NCBI GenBank assembly: GCA_038087015.1
Contig: JASBNA010000004.1
Coordinates: 1,116,001 to 1,180,000 of the forward strand
From: Cerrena zonata
Lineage: Eukaryota; Basidiomycota; Agaricomycetes; Polyporales; Cerrenaceae
Length of the DNA: 64,000 bases
Reading direction: 5' to 3'
Each line of letters starts with the position of its first letter. The stretch's first letter is position 1. Made by a program: the position numbers and the translations under genes. Under the pieces are notes generated by a model. It made no database searches. It was not told the DNA's origin and saw nothing but the letters and a program-made list of their open reading frames with translations. This document shows positions 1 through 13,795 of the stretch, piece after piece.

Positions 1-110
1 TTGAACCGCCTTAGCAGTTACTCAAATTATCGGAGGCTCCATCTGCCTATCAAAATCGATAGTACCAGTAGGTCGAAGATCATGCACATATATTCTTCAC
101 GTATCTTAAC

Positions 111-2029
111 GTGATCATGATAGTGTTTAAGTTGTGTCTCTATAAAACTCTGCCAGCAAATGCTTCCCACTTTGAGTTGATGGAATTCGTCAAAGCTCAT
201 CAGAGTGGGATGCAATGCAGCGTTCCTGGACATATAGAGGAGACGATTACAATCGCCAGGCGGTTGAACGCCGGGCTACCTAGTACTATATCGGGGCTGC
301 CTAATGAGCTGCTCTGCCAGATATTTGTGCAATATATCCTGATGGTAGTTGAGGCAGACGATGCAGACTACGATTATTTCGGATCCGCGTACGACTTCGA
401 CAGGAGTGCCGACGAGTTGCCATTTGGATGGATGTGGTGGTTGATCCTTACCCGAGTTTGTCGTCGATGGAGAACTATCACTCTTTCGACCCCCGCACTC
501 TGGGTGAATCTTAATACTAGGATCTATCCCAAGCGTCCTAACATACTCAGAAAATTCTTCGAGCGTTCGGGTGCACTTCCTCTGGACATCAGGGTAGTGC
601 TCTACCTTAGTCCATCTCCTGAAGAAATTCGAAGCCCTTTGAGAATGGTATTGCGCGAATCATCTCGCATACAGTCGTTAGTGCTGAAACTGCCCATAAT
701 ATCTGTTGATGAAAGCATCACAAACGAACTTGGCGGACCATTTACACAACTCCAAGCCGTTACTGTGGATGCTCCTTGGAGCTCTACTGACCCTGAGCGG
801 AGTCCTACTTCGGGCTTAAACCTCCTTCCAGTCATCTTTACAAAAATGCCACAGAATTTGCACACCCTTCGCCTCTCAAATGTTTCCGTGGATTGGAGGA
901 GCCTTACCGCACTTCCACCAACGATCATACATCTAAATCTTTCCCAGTCTCTAGATCGCCCTCTCTCTCATGACGTTGTACACCCTGATTGCACTCTTGA
1001 CCATGTCCTCGACACGCTCGACAACCTACCATATTTGCAGGAGCTTGTATTGTCGTCTACATTGCCTCAGCAGCTAGGCAGCACCAGATTGGTGCACTTG
1101 CGACATCTTAAGCATCTATTCCTTCGTGAATCCATCCCATCTTGCCTAGTCCTATTTCTGTGTTTGGCGTTTCCGCTTACCACCGAACCTAGGCTGATGA
1201 TATCGTTGGAGAGGGGCTTAGACTCGGATTGGGATCGACATGGGTTCTCGATGCCGTCCCCTTTTGCTCACTCAATGGCTATTGCCCCTCAAGATTGCGC
1301 CGAGTCAGCTACAGAGATGGCTATCTCACTACGAGCCACTTATTGCAACGTTGAAGTGAATGCATCTGCATGCTCGGTATGCAAATCCTCGTTGGTGATT
1401 CCCAGCGCTCATGGTCCGTGGTCAAAAGGCTGGCAGAGGTACCGGTCATGTTCTAAACCACACAGGGAGAAGTTCACCATTACGGACACCGTTGAGCAGG
1501 ATGATTCTAGTGAGAAGTACTGATGTGGTACATCACCAATGCTATCGGAATTGGGTCAATGCGATTCATCACAGACCTCAATATTGACCTAGACAAGTGG
1601 GATACCACAGGTCCCACCCTTGTCCAGATACTGGGATACGCCGAGATGGTAGAGAGGCTTATGGTTGCCGAGTTTATCACGATTCCTGCCGCCTTGGGCA
1701 ATACCTCCAGGGGCATCTTGTTGCCACGTTTACAAGTGCTCAAAATAGGCAGAACACCTCTGGCGGAAAACCATCTTATGCCCCGTGGCTACTGGAACGC
1801 TGACTGGCGTAATATCGACGCTGAAGCACTTTGTGAAGCCTTAGAAGTACGTCAAGCAACGGGCCACGAGCTCCCAGTCTTTTGCCTTGCGCACTCCTGC
1901 AGAGTATACATCTCATCCCAGATGCGAAGTAGGCTTTTTGCTGCGGTTGGAAAACATGTAGGTAATTTCTGTAACGGGTTGAGAATGAGAATGAGAGAAC
2001 CTACTGATGGCCCCAGGCGATATAAGTAA
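111..2029 (+). CDS. F-box domain protein (probable SCF adaptor)
   Basis: The N-terminal third has an F-box-like helix set: GLPNELLCQIFVQYI near residue 63 and TRVCRRWRTITLSTPALW near residue 115. The rest is leucine-rich and resembles the C-terminal regions of the large F-box families of agaric mushrooms. F-box proteins bring substrates to SKP1-cullin ubiquitin ligases; that role is inferred from the family. Two frames are joined by an intron at 1510-1574 (GTGAGA...CACAG, 65 nt), which brings the second exon, starting LNIDLDKWDTTGP, into phase. The product is about 617 aa. The start at 111 is the first ATG; the later ATG at 180 is also possible, and an upstream exon outside the window cannot be excluded. 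Genes of this family often decay, but this copy reads through. The substrate is unknown. Confidence 0.75.
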
Positions 2030-2320
2030 TTACGATCTTGTGGGGAGTCTCCATCTATGAGGAAAGACGAGAGACTGGCTCTGTAGTAGTCCCGTTGTAT
2101 TATTAATGTTTGATTTCCGTTCTTCAAGTCGTTACAAGGACTCCAGTGAGAGAGGTATCAAGGTGTCTCAAAATGAACTTGAACGACTTGTCCTAAAGGG
2201 GACGGAGGTAGACCGGCGCAGCCCGGACCAATCATATTGGGCGGAATAACCGTCACCGATCGAGCTCACTGCTGGTGCAGTTGTTCCGCTCGTACTTACT
2301 CTCCTTTACATTCTTCTATT

Positions 2321-3490
<1,170 letters not shown>

Positions 3491-4080
3491 GCGTACGTCG
3501 GGATTAGATTGAGCTCTGGAACGGTTTTTGCATGCCATGTGTCGGAGTTGGTAGATTCATCTGTACATACGGCATTATACACTGAAAGTATTCTACCTAT
3601 CTTGACCGTCCTGTGAGACACACGGTTGTGCATCAGAAGAGATAGTCCAATGATGAAGGCAATGTTCGAGAATCTGTGCAGGCAGGCGAGTGGACTAGTA
3701 ACGTAGCGGGAAATGGGCGGCTAGAGCCGGGCCTTGCTCGATGAGGGCTACTCGGGTACCGCTGGCCGTCGACGTCCTGGACAGCGACCACAGCGTTCTC
3801 CAGCCTGCGTTGGCTGTTCTCCTCCTTTTTCCCTTTCCTGCACCCATTCTCTCCTCATTCCTTACCGCCATCTTCCGCTCGTGCGTGTTCAGCTTCCGCA
3901 CCGAACCGCACCGGCGTCATAGAGACTCATTTCGCCTATAGAGGCACTGGGGTTCTCATCTGTTTCTCAAACTCCCGTCGTTCAACTTTGCTTGTCTATT
4001 TCCGTGCCCTCTGCTAGCCCTACCCTCCTTCATTTCCATCTTCTACATCTAGGGTCGCTCGTCCACCCTGGATCCTACCA
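3491..4080. other. Intergenic region, pyrimidine-rich promoter of the next gene
   Basis: It holds the 3' flank of ndufs7 and, from about 3780, a CT-rich stretch running up to the ATG at 4081. Such CT-rich tracts are common just upstream of fungal start codons. I see no TATA box, RNA gene or convincing small gene. Confidence 0.5.
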
Positions 4081-7000
4081 ATGGCCGCTGCAATGCCTCT
4101 CTCCCAGCCTGACCCTCTCAATCTAGTCTCCTCGCCGCAAGATGTCTATTCCAGACGCCTTACTGTAGCAGAACTCGACTTCAAAGACACTCGCTATCCC
4201 ACGTTAACGGCGCAAACCAAGCCCTATCCGTCATCAAGCTCCTACTCAGACGATAGACCCGTGACGAGTGCTTCGCGCAGAAGCTACATGGATTTCACGC
4301 CCAGTCCCAACATCAACGATTCTCCCACTGAGTGGACTGCAGAGAAGCTCGTCGAGGACCCACCTTTAAATCACAGACATGGTCGGCAGGCGTCTCAGAT
4401 AAACGACACCGATTCGCAAGCAGTATCACCTGGCTCGCGCAGGCCACCCCTCCAGTCCCAACAATCCAATAGTAACGTTAATACGTTATCACAGTCGCCT
4501 TCTGGGGGCGCCTCGCTGTTCGATAGGGAAAGTATCAGTCGGGAGGAACGCCTTCAACGCATGCCCTCCACCTCCGGTGGATCTGCTGAACCAAGTAGCT
4601 CAGCAGCTGGGCCTGCATCTCAGACTTTCGACATGGGGCAGAGAATGTCTGTAACTCTCGACCAGCTCCGGGACCGACCTCAGTCTCTCATGCCCTCAAC
4701 TTCTCGTCATCCATCAATGCCGATGACAGGCATCGGCGCTGGTCCAAGCACAGCTACACTGTCGCCGATCGTCCCTCTCTCTGCTGGACCGTCGTATAAC
4801 CCTACCGCAATGCAAATTCCAATATCTCAAAATCCACGGGCGTATCCACAGCAACCTACGTACATCACACAGGCTTCTCCAAAACCCGCATACGCTCCGG
4901 CACAAGTTCCAAGAGAGGAAGTATGTATAGAATGTGCTATGCGAGACCAAGACATGGCAGACGTTGATGTGACGAGTCCTGGAGTATGGGAGAGGGAAAG
5001 TGATGCTGGGTTTGAGGATCTCTTCCGGTTGGAGGCAGAGGAAGTGGCTGCTGGTGTTCCTCATCCGGAGAACCGACCAAGGGCACGAGGTGACCCATTG
5101 ACTTCATCACATCTTCGAGTCTGGTTAAGCATGGTGGGTCTGTCCCAAATTCTTACTATGTATTGTCATATTCATTCTGTTGGTTGCGTACGCAGAATCC
5201 GAAGGAGCCTCAAGCACGACAGCAAACACTCGATAAGTACGTAAAGTCACAGCGGTTACTACTCGAAGCGGAAGCCCTTGCACGGGCCCGAGCTTTGAGA
5301 GAATCCCGCCAATTAGACGATAGGATGCGCGATGCGTATTCTCAACTTCGTCGATCTGCATACGAACTCGGAGCTATCGGTCAACCTACCGATGATGGTA
5401 GTGGTTTGCGAATCAAGGCACCTCATACACCGCTGGTTCCTTCCGGTTTGAACAACCGAGAACACAGCCGGGAGGTCACCCTTCTCGAAAGTGGTATGAT
5501 CGTTGAACATGTCGATGTCAAGAAAGAAGAACGAGACAAAAAGAGGGAGGAGAAACGAGAACGTAGTCGCGCGAGGAAGAACTCTCGCAGTTCTCGATCT
5601 GCTGCAGACGTTACCTCCATTTACTCTCTTGGTAGTCCCGGGGTACCTACTGACAGTGGGTTCTTCTCCGGTGTCAAGTCTGACTCTAGGTTCTCTCAGT
5701 CTGCCAGGCCTAGCAGTGTCATGACGGCTGGTGAACAACGGTCCAACCTAAGAGCATTGTCACAGGCGTCATTCTCCGACCTTCATAGTATTGGCTCTGG
5801 CTCTTCCCCTCGTCGATCGCGCTTCTTCGGCTTCAAGAACCTCAGCTCAGGCTGGCGGAGCTCGGATAGTCTTGCGCCTTCTGGTAGTATGATTGACATG
5901 CAGTGCGTCACAGCCTCTAGTCTAGACTAATCTTATCTCGGGATGCTTATTTTTTCTCCATCTTTTAGCCTTGCATTGTCTCGCGAAGGTCATTATCTGC
6001 GATCACATCCCGGAGCCGTCGACATTGGAAGCAACGCCCCTACCTTGCGGCCTGGAGAATCGTGGCCTCAAGGTGGTGTACCTCTCGCTCAAGCGCACAC
6101 TCGTGATGCAGGTCAACCGACGAAGAAAGCCAAGGGTTTCAAGAAGATTTGGAAGATTGTTACCGGGACCAGGTCTAAATCCGTCGATCACAGTACCAAC
6201 ACCCGTCACCAGTCTATAGTTAGTCCAACTGATGATGGACCTCTGGATCCGCCGCCGCCGTTGTCGTATCTTGTAAACAGCGGAGGAGGAGGAGGACCTG
6301 CTAGGCGACACGTCTCGACGCCTTCCTTGCCTACTGCTACTGCTGTCTCTCCGAACGTCTCATCCTCATATATGCCCTCACCCACTGCCCCTTCCAGTAT
6401 TGTTCCTTCGCCTACCTCTTCACGGCCTTCTGGGGGAGATGATACATATAGGGGCAACGGTCAGATTTCTAGCGACGTGGAAGACAAATTCAACTCAGGT
6501 GACTGTACTCTTCCCGAATCAGATTCTCGAGGTCGAACAACGAGAAGCTCCTCGAGAACCCTTTCCAGCTTCAATGGCCCGTTGACACCTGTCTCGACTT
6601 CACAGCGACCAATGTCTACTGTCGTCCGTCGAGACAAATCGTTGCCACCGCTACCTGGGGAAGCATCTGTGGATTTCCCTAGTCATCCCATGCCCGAAAT
6701 GCGCCCCCAAACCATGTTCACTTACGACCCAAGGACTCTTGCTGGATATCCAGAGGGTCTAGTACCGCCCCAAGCTGCCTTCCGTACTAACGATACTCGC
6801 AGACAGTCGTTCGGTGGTGTTAGTTCACGACCCCATCCTGCTGTCCAAAGTCTTCCGGTTCGGGGCGCTGCTGCACGAGGTCAGGTGCACGTTCCGCCCT
6901 TCTTAGCCGAAGAGAAGTACTCTGAATTCGGAGCTTCGCAAATGTCGTTGGGGCAATGGCCTAACGCACAGAAGAGTCAGCGCTCTCTTCAAGTGCCATC

Positions 7001-7331
7001 TGATGGTAAACCGAAGAAGAGAAAGAGCAAGTTTGGACTGTCTTCGTTGTTCGGCAAGAAGTCGACGGGGCATAGTCAAGCTCAAGACGGCTCGGATTCT
7101 AACGAGTATCCCAGTTACAGGACTTCGCAGTCGGACTCGCCGTACGATAGCATGACCGTGAACGGCACTGGGTATTCCAGTACACCTATGTCCATGCACA
7201 GCGGGCATGTCGCCCGTCCTTCTGTTTCTTCGAAGAAGACTATCGAGCGGATCGAACGTGTTGAACAGGACAGAGAGTTCGTTGCCTATCGGTATCCTTC
7301 GACGGAACAACCTCTCACTCTCATGCGATAA
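4081..7331 (+). CDS. Large low-complexity protein of unknown function
   Basis: I do not recognise a catalytic domain. Three exons (4081-5133, 5196-5902, 5969-7331) join in phase across introns of 62 and 66 nt and give about 1040 aa. The protein is rich in Ser, Pro and Gln and looks mostly disordered. One ordered-looking stretch, roughly residues 355-420 (DKYVKSQRLLLEAEALARAR onward), is charged and could be a helix or coiled coil. Three basic patches stand out: RFFGFKNLSSGWRSSDS around residue 565, KKAKGFKKIWKIVTGTRSKS around 630 and KPKKRKSKFGLSSLFGKKS around 940. These look like membrane-phosphoinositide or nuclear-import patches, but that is inference. Similar products are often labelled proteophosphoglycan-like by default. 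Upstream DNA is CT-rich and has no TATA box. Confidence 0.75.
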
Positions 7332-7884
7332 GGAAAATTTGAACTATTTCATCATCATGCCTCTCGTTTGTGTACATCATTTCCAATCTTCTCATTCCCT
7401 CGCCTTTCTCCTCATGGTATCCGGTCAATTAACTCGTTTCTCGCATCCTTCACAAAACCCCCCATATTCCCCGCTCTCTCCTACCCTACAGCTACCCCAC
7501 CATTGACCTGTCGTCATCTAATGTCTGTGTGTCTCCATCTCCGCATTGGCTGTGGTTGCATTTCAATCTTAGGGTATCGCCCTCGCCCATCTCTTGCATT
7601 GCATCCGTCGATCGTTTTGACATTTTCTGTCTCTCTCTCTCCCTCATCTTTTTCTTCTTTGTACCTGTTTCTTCTTTTAGTTGTTGATTACTGCTCACTC
7701 TCACCGGACTTTCATGACAGTTTTTTCTCCTGTTGGTTATAAAATTTTCATCTACATTGGTCATCGGATATTAATGGCATTCATCACGACTTTCACCCCC
7801 TGCTTCTCGATGTGCTCTGGATCCCGTGAGATTCTCCGACGTGAGAGATTGCTGTGAACAGCCCTGTACAATGACGTCTAAGAA
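7332..7884. other. 3' flank of the 4081 gene, pyrimidine-rich
   Basis: It begins with long C/T tracts (for example around 7620-7680) followed by mixed sequence. It probably contains the 3' UTR of the preceding gene. Open frames here are short and of biased composition, so I call no gene. Confidence 0.45.
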
Positions 7885-8216
7885 ATGGAGGTTTTCAACT
7901 TTGCTGGCACTGGTCCTGAGACAGGTGAGCTAGTTGTTGGTGGTTTGGAATATTGCGTGTCTGATTGACTATATTCTCAGGGGAAATACAAAAACTCACT
8001 CCACACATCCCGTCTTCTGGCGCAAACCTTTTGTTGCCAGTGGGATATTCTGTCCGTGTTCTTCTCGGAACCCTTGTTATGCTTCTATTTTTCGAGCAGG
8101 CAGGCCGCCATAACTCCAATTCACGCGGATGGTTCAATCAACACTCACCCACCCTCATGACCACTAAATCACTATTTGACAAGGCGGATGTCGTCGGCAT
8201 GTACATGTGTACATAA
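7885..8216 (+). CDS. Doubtful small membrane protein
   Basis: A two-exon model (7885-7924 and 7981-8216, intron GTGAGC...TCTCAG of 56 nt) reads MEVFNFAGTGPETGEIQ and then a hydrophobic stretch, LLLPVGYSVRVLLGTLVMLL, that could cross a membrane once. It ends after about 91 aa. The good intron and the frame match are the only support. No family is recognised, and the C-terminal 40 residues look non-conserved. It could be a spurious frame or part of a longer non-coding transcript. Confidence 0.3.
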
Positions 8217-9025
8217 CGATGGCGTCCTTTGGAGAATGAAGAGGGTATAATGATGGAAAGTTTCAACAATATATGTATTGTTTCGTTCTAGCAGCTCTAC
8301 GAGCTTAACTGACGATGGTTTCAGTGGCTCAATACGATGCTGATCCTGTGGCTCCTTTCAGTTATACTCCCGGACGTTTGGTGGATGAGTCGGGCTTACT
8401 TGACTCCTATACCTGAACGCCTCTGAATTCTCTTAGAGTTTGTGATGTGAAGACAACAAATCAGGACCTCGTATAGTGGCTGGTTAGTCGCATTTTGTTC
8501 GCAGTAGGTATCTCACAAGCCATTTGCGTGGGCGGAGCTTGGTTGAAAGAGCTTTTCGCACTACGAAAGGTCACGCATCATTCCAAGTGCAAACGTTGGT
8601 GAAACCTATTCCCAATACAGAGAGCTCAGGGGATCGCCAATGTCTAGCCAGAGTGCAGTGACTATTCGACTATGTATATTTCCAGATATATTTCTCTGCA
8701 GCCTTTACTGAAATCCCATTATCTTACTACGAAGGTATTATACACGAAGGCCTGTAGATACAACCAGCCTGACGTGACGGTAGTACGCCCAGGATATCAC
8801 AGCTCTTATTCGCTGGTTAATGGCCATACCCTCAGCGTTAGTACTAGTATTGTATCTACCTATTAGCTCCGCAAAGGGTCTAAACAATCGCTTGATCTTG
8901 TCTGACAGATGAAACCCAACATTGACAGGATACTAACTGGTGCGCTTTGAGGTACCGATTACCCATCCCTAGACCCCTGCGGTATGTAACTTATTCACTG
9001 CTGTTTACAGTGTGCGGTTGGTGTC
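8217..9025. other. Intergenic region
   Basis: Mixed-composition DNA between the doubtful small gene and the first secreted-protein gene. Frames are short and interrupted. I see no RNA gene, repeat or clear regulatory site apart from the TATA box at its right end. Confidence 0.4.
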
Positions 9026-9033
9026 TATATAAG
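9026..9033 (+). promoter_or_regulatory. TATA box of small secreted protein 1
   Basis: TATATAAG lies 129 bp upstream of the ATG at 9162. Its two paralogues have a TATATAAA at a similar place, which supports a true core promoter with the transcript leader downstream. Confidence 0.6.
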
Positions 9034-9161
9034 ACCCCAGAATACGGCGTATAACTCCAACACGAACAGTGTCAGCTACTAGACCACCAAGAAACTCACG
9101 AACTCAATGTAGTACAAACGGCTTTTGTCTCCACGTTACATACTGACAACTCCTTCCCTAG

Positions 9162-9629
9162 ATGCAATTCAAGCTTACCACCATTGTCGTTGCTTGCGCC
9201 GTTGCTGCGAGCTCTGCTTTTGCAGCCACGCTTGAGAACAGACAAGTTGCTGCTTGCAACAGAGGTGCCGGCGCACCTTGCGGTAGCCTTGGTGCTACCA
9301 TTCTTGGGTTAACCAGTAGTGCATCTCTACCAAATTGCGCCTCGGGCCTCACTTGCGGTACCCTCTGCAGCGTATCCGTCGGACTGCCTTCCCCATTGCC
9401 TCTCGTTACCGCCAATGCAATGCTAGGAGTAAGTCATTCACGACCTTACTTCATGAGGGTAACAATGATTTACAGGTTGTTTTAGACATGTCATTGAAGA
9501 TGGCCTGGCTGTGCTGTATATTACACTCGGTTTATGGCCTCTATTTAACCAGTGAGCCAGACGGGTATTGTTGGAGTATGCGAACTTGGCCCAGGTGAAG
9601 ATGGTGATGATATGTGGAGTTCAAGATAG
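9162..9629 (+). CDS. Small secreted cysteine-rich protein 1
   Basis: Exon 1 (9162-9428) starts MQFKLTTIVVACAVAAS, a clear signal peptide, then ENRQ as a likely processing site, then a body with spaced cysteines (ACN, PCGSLGATILGLTSS, NCASGLTC, LCS). It shares this plan with the paralogues at 11674 and 13796 but has two extra cysteines. The donor GTAAGT at 9429 is in the same codon position as theirs. The last exon is uncertain. An acceptor at 9560 gives a C-terminus with GIVGVCELGPG and the final cysteine expected from the paralogues, about 111 aa. An acceptor at 9475 gives an unrelated tail ending at 9598. The final splice just before the ATG (CCCTAG|ATG) suggests a 5' UTR intron. Function unknown; secreted, perhaps knottin-like. 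Confidence 0.65.
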
Positions 9630-10149
9630 ATAAACCCAATACTAGTAACAGTGATACGGTCTATAAACCATGCTATTTCAAGACTTGTATGAGGAATTCA
9701 ATAACCAGTTACGTATTGTTTACATGAGCCCCTGGCTTACTCTTGAGACGTTGAGTTCCTATGCAGCGAGCGTTTATGCTTTCATTAGACGACTGCTGCA
9801 TTGAGGAGAGTACTCGTAGACTTTCTAGTGTGAAAAAATGACTTTCTTCAAGATTGCGATTAGGCATATCTATATCTACGACTGCTATTTACCGGCTTCG
9901 CTGTCTCGTGCTGGAGATTACAAACGCGACGACCTATATTTAATATACTTATCTCATTACAAAACGATAAAATACATTTGCATAAGCAGTCTCTCAATAA
10001 AACTCACGGTCAAATATACATACATCCAATTCACGCTAGAGGCCAAGATGTCATAAGTGTAAACTAATACACCTTCCATTATGGTATGTGAGTGTAATGT
10101 GAGCGTGAGAAACATACCCGGGCCTGTCAGAGTAATAGTCTCCGAGCGC
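9630..10149. other. Intergenic, AT-rich
   Basis: AT-rich sequence between secreted protein gene 1 and the tandem duplication, with no supported gene. Short frames here are Tyr/Ile-rich, as expected from AT bias. Confidence 0.4.
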
Positions 10150-11518
10150 AGCTTAGTCTCTTCGAACATACATAATCGACTCTCTAGACAGAGTAGGGAA
10201 CGACCAAAAAAACTGCTACTGCCAGTGCATCTAAAATTTACTCAAGTCGCATGTGTCTTGTTAGACACGTGCTGAGTGCTATGCCCAGGATATTCCGACA
10301 TGTCCAATACCAAAGAAGAAGAGAAAATGTTTGCATCCCACAAAGTGTGCCTTACAGGGAAATTTGGTGATAGCAATGGTATGTATTTTTAACCGATGTC
10401 CCTTATTGCATCCACTCAGGAGCGGAGGGCATATGGTTGACCACTATTTTTAACTTCAGCTGCATGTCACGATTCTCCCTAAAGATGGATGTGTCACTTG
10501 GGCTCTGATGCTTCGTTGACAAATACTCTAGGAAACAACATGAGCGAACAGGAAGAACCTGGATATCCCCGAAGTTATGTCACATTGCGCCCAGAGACAT
10601 TACTATTTCAAACAATGAAGCGCAGAGAATGCTTGCATTTCCAAACCGTTGCTCACGCATGTGGCACCTTCGGGGCCACCAGGGGATGTTATGCAATCGA
10701 TGATATTCACTCGTGGCCGATGGAGTACCAAATTAGCCTTTTACGCTGCTCCACGGCGATCTTGGCGGTACTGTTTCTGTAGGGGATGGTGGATGGGCTC
10801 AACCACTCGTAGACAATCTACGAGATGCCCTACACTGCGACATCTCCATTCTCCAGCAATACCGAAAACCAATGAACGAGCAATTTGATCCGTTCTTATC
10901 CCAGGCTATATGCGTTATACACGGAGTTTGGGTTCACCCTCCCCGGCCGGTGTGACGGTTCACAGCGAGGTGAAATATTCTTTACGAAGTCATGTACATT
11001 CCTGGTATTGAATTGTGCTTATATTCGCAGTCTTGAATTCGTATGTTCCTATATGATTGAATCGGTGAAATTGTGACACGAGTATAATGCAGTGTACAAC
11101 TGAATTATATGGGACTTGACTCGAGTGTGCGGCCATCCTATTCAATGCAGCATGTATTGCACTCGTCAAGGATCGTCACGAGTACTTTCCGGACGTCTCT
11201 CATCCGAGACCTTAATTGTCTTCAAGACCTAGACATCGTCGATGAAGGTCTCGATGTCGAACAAGTAAAATTTAACCTCGGCCACACTGCCTCACTATGA
11301 CAGCCTGAGTAACGCTTTTTTGTGGATGATTTACATGTGATACAGAGAAGCGTGCGATATTCACGTCATTGAATGCCTGCTGGGCACCGAATTGTCCAGT
11401 TCCTTCTGTGGTAGATATGTAATGGTACCCATCTGTCACCTACTGATGAGTTGAAATCTCGTTCACGTAGTATTGGTTTGTATTGCTCAATCCGGTAGGT
11501 AGCTTCGGACACGACACA

Positions 11519-11526
11519 TATATAAA
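11519..11526 (+). promoter_or_regulatory. TATA box of small secreted protein 2
   Basis: TATATAAA, 148 bp before the ATG at 11674, in a block (CGACACATATATAAACCCC) that is conserved in the duplicated copy. Confidence 0.7.
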
Positions 11527-11673
11527 CCCCTGCAGCAACAGCTTGTCTCCTCAGCAGCACATCAGCTACTCCTCCAAGTCTCAGTACCCCAAACAAACCT
11601 CTCAACTCAAAACGGTGAGTATTTAACTTGAGCTGTAGCGACTCTCACCTAAAGTCATCTTTGCTACTCTGAG

Positions 11674-12004
11674 ATGCAATTCAAACTCGCCTCTGTCGTC
11701 GCTGCTGTCTTCATGGCAGGCTCTGCCCTTGCGGCCGCTGTCGAGACCAGACAGCTCGGAACCGGTAGCCTGCCTGGTCAACCATGCGGCTCATTGGACC
11801 TCACAGTCCTCGGGTTCAAAGCCCCTCTGGGTATTCCCTGCTTGAGCGGTGGCACATGCAGCAACACGATCAGTCAAAGTCTTCCTCTCCCCGCTCCTTT
11901 GAGTGGCCTCGCCGGTCTGGAAGTTGATTTGGGGGTAAGTATCAAGAGTCAAACTACCATATAATAACCCCGCTTACGTTTCATACACCCAGATCTGCGC
12001 CTGA
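11674..12004 (+). CDS. Small secreted protein 2
   Basis: Exons 11674-11934 and 11993-12004 give 90 aa. A signal peptide (MQFKLASVVAAVFMAGSALA) is followed by VETRQ, a possible Kex2-like or other processing point, and a short body with PCGSLDLTVLGF and IPCLSGGTC. The second exon adds only Ile-Cys-Ala and the stop, so the last cysteine is supplied by a 12-nt exon. There are four cysteines in the mature part, against six in the paralogue at 9162. The leader appears to hold an intron starting GTGAGTATTTAAC near 11613 that ends at CTCTGAG, directly against the ATG. It is nearly identical to the copy at 13796 because of the tandem duplication. Function unknown; an effector-like or surface role is only a guess. 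Confidence 0.8.
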
Positions 12005-13635
12005 TCACTCCTCTTTTACATCATCCCTGCCATGTTCACGGTTATGGGGCGTTCGCACAATGTTTCGTATTATGAAGTAACCTTTGGCTGAAATCAGCAC
12101 TTTTTGTATTGAATATAAATGATTTTACTTGGTCCATTGTGGGTCTACCTCGTTTGAACGTTCACACTTTCCATAATAAGACTGTAGGTGGGTCGGGCGC
12201 TATATGATACACACGCGACTACTAGTAGTTAGTCTCTTCGAACATACACACTCGACGGCGAAATCTGGGAACCCTCTCTAGACGGAGAGTAGGAGACAAC
12301 CGAAAAAGACGGCTACTGCATCCAAACAATGCTCCAGTTACCTGTGTCTGATTAGATCCGTGCTAGTTGACTGCTATTGGCTGTGCCTAGGTTAGTCACG
12401 GTAGTCCGACATGATGCCTAATACTAGAGAGGGAGAGATAATGTTCGCATCTTACAAAGTGTGCCTTGGAGGGAATTTTAGTGATATCAATGTTGGTGTG
12501 TACTTCTTACTGATGTCCCTTGTTGCATTCATTCGAGAGGGGAGGCATATGGTTTAATACCAATTTTAACCTCGGCTACATGTCAAGGTTCTCTCTAAGA
12601 ATAGGTGTGTCACTTGAACTCTGATGCTTCATTAACAAATACTCTAGGAAACAACATGAGCGAACGGGGAGAACGTGGATATCCCCGAGGTTTTATCACA
12701 GAGACATTACTATTTCCAACAATGATGTGCACAGAATAATCGCATTTCCAAGCCGTTACTAACGCGTGTGGTACTTTCGGGGCAACCAGGGGGTGTCATA
12801 CAATCGACGATATTCCGAGTCACTCGTGGCCGATGGAGTACCAAATTAACCTCCCACGCTGCTTCACGACGGACTTAGCGGTACCGTTTCTGAACTTATG
12901 CTTTCTAATGTTTGTAGGGGATGGCGGATGAGCTGAACTACTCGTAGACAATCTACGAAATGCCCTACACTGTGACATCTCCATTCTCCAGCAACACCGA
13001 AAACCAATGAACGAGCAATTTGATCCGTTCTTATCCCAAGCTATATGCGTTATACTCGGAGTTTGGGTTCACCCTCCCCGGCCGGTGTGACGGTTCACAG
13101 CGAGGTGAAATATTTTTTACGAAGTCATGTACATTCCTGGTATTGAATTGTGCTTATATTCGCAGTCCTGAATTCACATGTTCTTATATGATTTGAATCG
13201 GTGAAATTATGACACGGGTAGAGTGCAGTGTACGATTGAATCATATGGGACTTGACTCGAGAGTGCAGTCGTCCGTTCAATGCATCATGCGCCGTACTCG
13301 TCGAGGATCGTCACGAGGTATTTTCCGGACGTCTCTCGTCCGAGACCTTATTATCTACAAGACCTAGACATCGTCGATGAAGGTCTCGATGTCGAACAAG
13401 TAAATTTCAACCTCGGCCATACTGCTGCACTATGACAGCCTGAGAGTCACTTTTTTGGTAAACTATACTAAGCTACATGTGATACGGAGATGCATACTAT
13501 TTGCATCATTGAATACTTGTTGAGTACCGAATTGTCCAGTTCCTAATGCGTAATGGTACCCATATGTCACCTAATGAACTCGTTCACATAGCATTTGCAG
13601 TTCTCAATCCGGAAAGTAGCTTCTGACACGACACA

Positions 13636-13643
13636 TATATAAA
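13636..13643 (+). promoter_or_regulatory. TATA box of small secreted protein 3
   Basis: TATATAAA, 153 bp before the ATG at 13796, conserved with the copy in unit A. Confidence 0.7.
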
Positions 13644-13795
13644 CCCCATGCAACAACGGTCAAGTCTCCTCAGCAGCAACATCAGCTACGACTCCAAGCC
13701 TCAATACCTTGGCAAACAAACCTCTCCGCTCAAACAGTGAGTATTTAACCTGGACTGTGGCGACTTTCACCTAATTCTGACCTTACTACTACTAG

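Larger units (their letters stand above)
10150..12227 (+). repeat. Tandem duplication, unit A (about 2.1 kb)
   Basis: From the motif TTAGTCTCTTCGAACATACA near 10153 onward, long stretches recur with small changes about 2.08-2.13 kb further right, for example the run around 10910-10980 against 13030-13110, and the promoter, CDS and 3' flank of the secreted-protein gene. Unit A carries the gene at 11674. The rest of the unit is about 1.5 kb of DNA 5' of the gene. A frame open in this copy at 10489-10782 is broken in the other, so that part is not under coding constraint. The edges are approximate. Confidence 0.8.

Noticed and set aside
10489..10782. 97-codon open frame in the first duplication unit
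   Set aside because: The matching stretch in the second unit is broken by indels and stops, and there is no family likeness, so it is chance.
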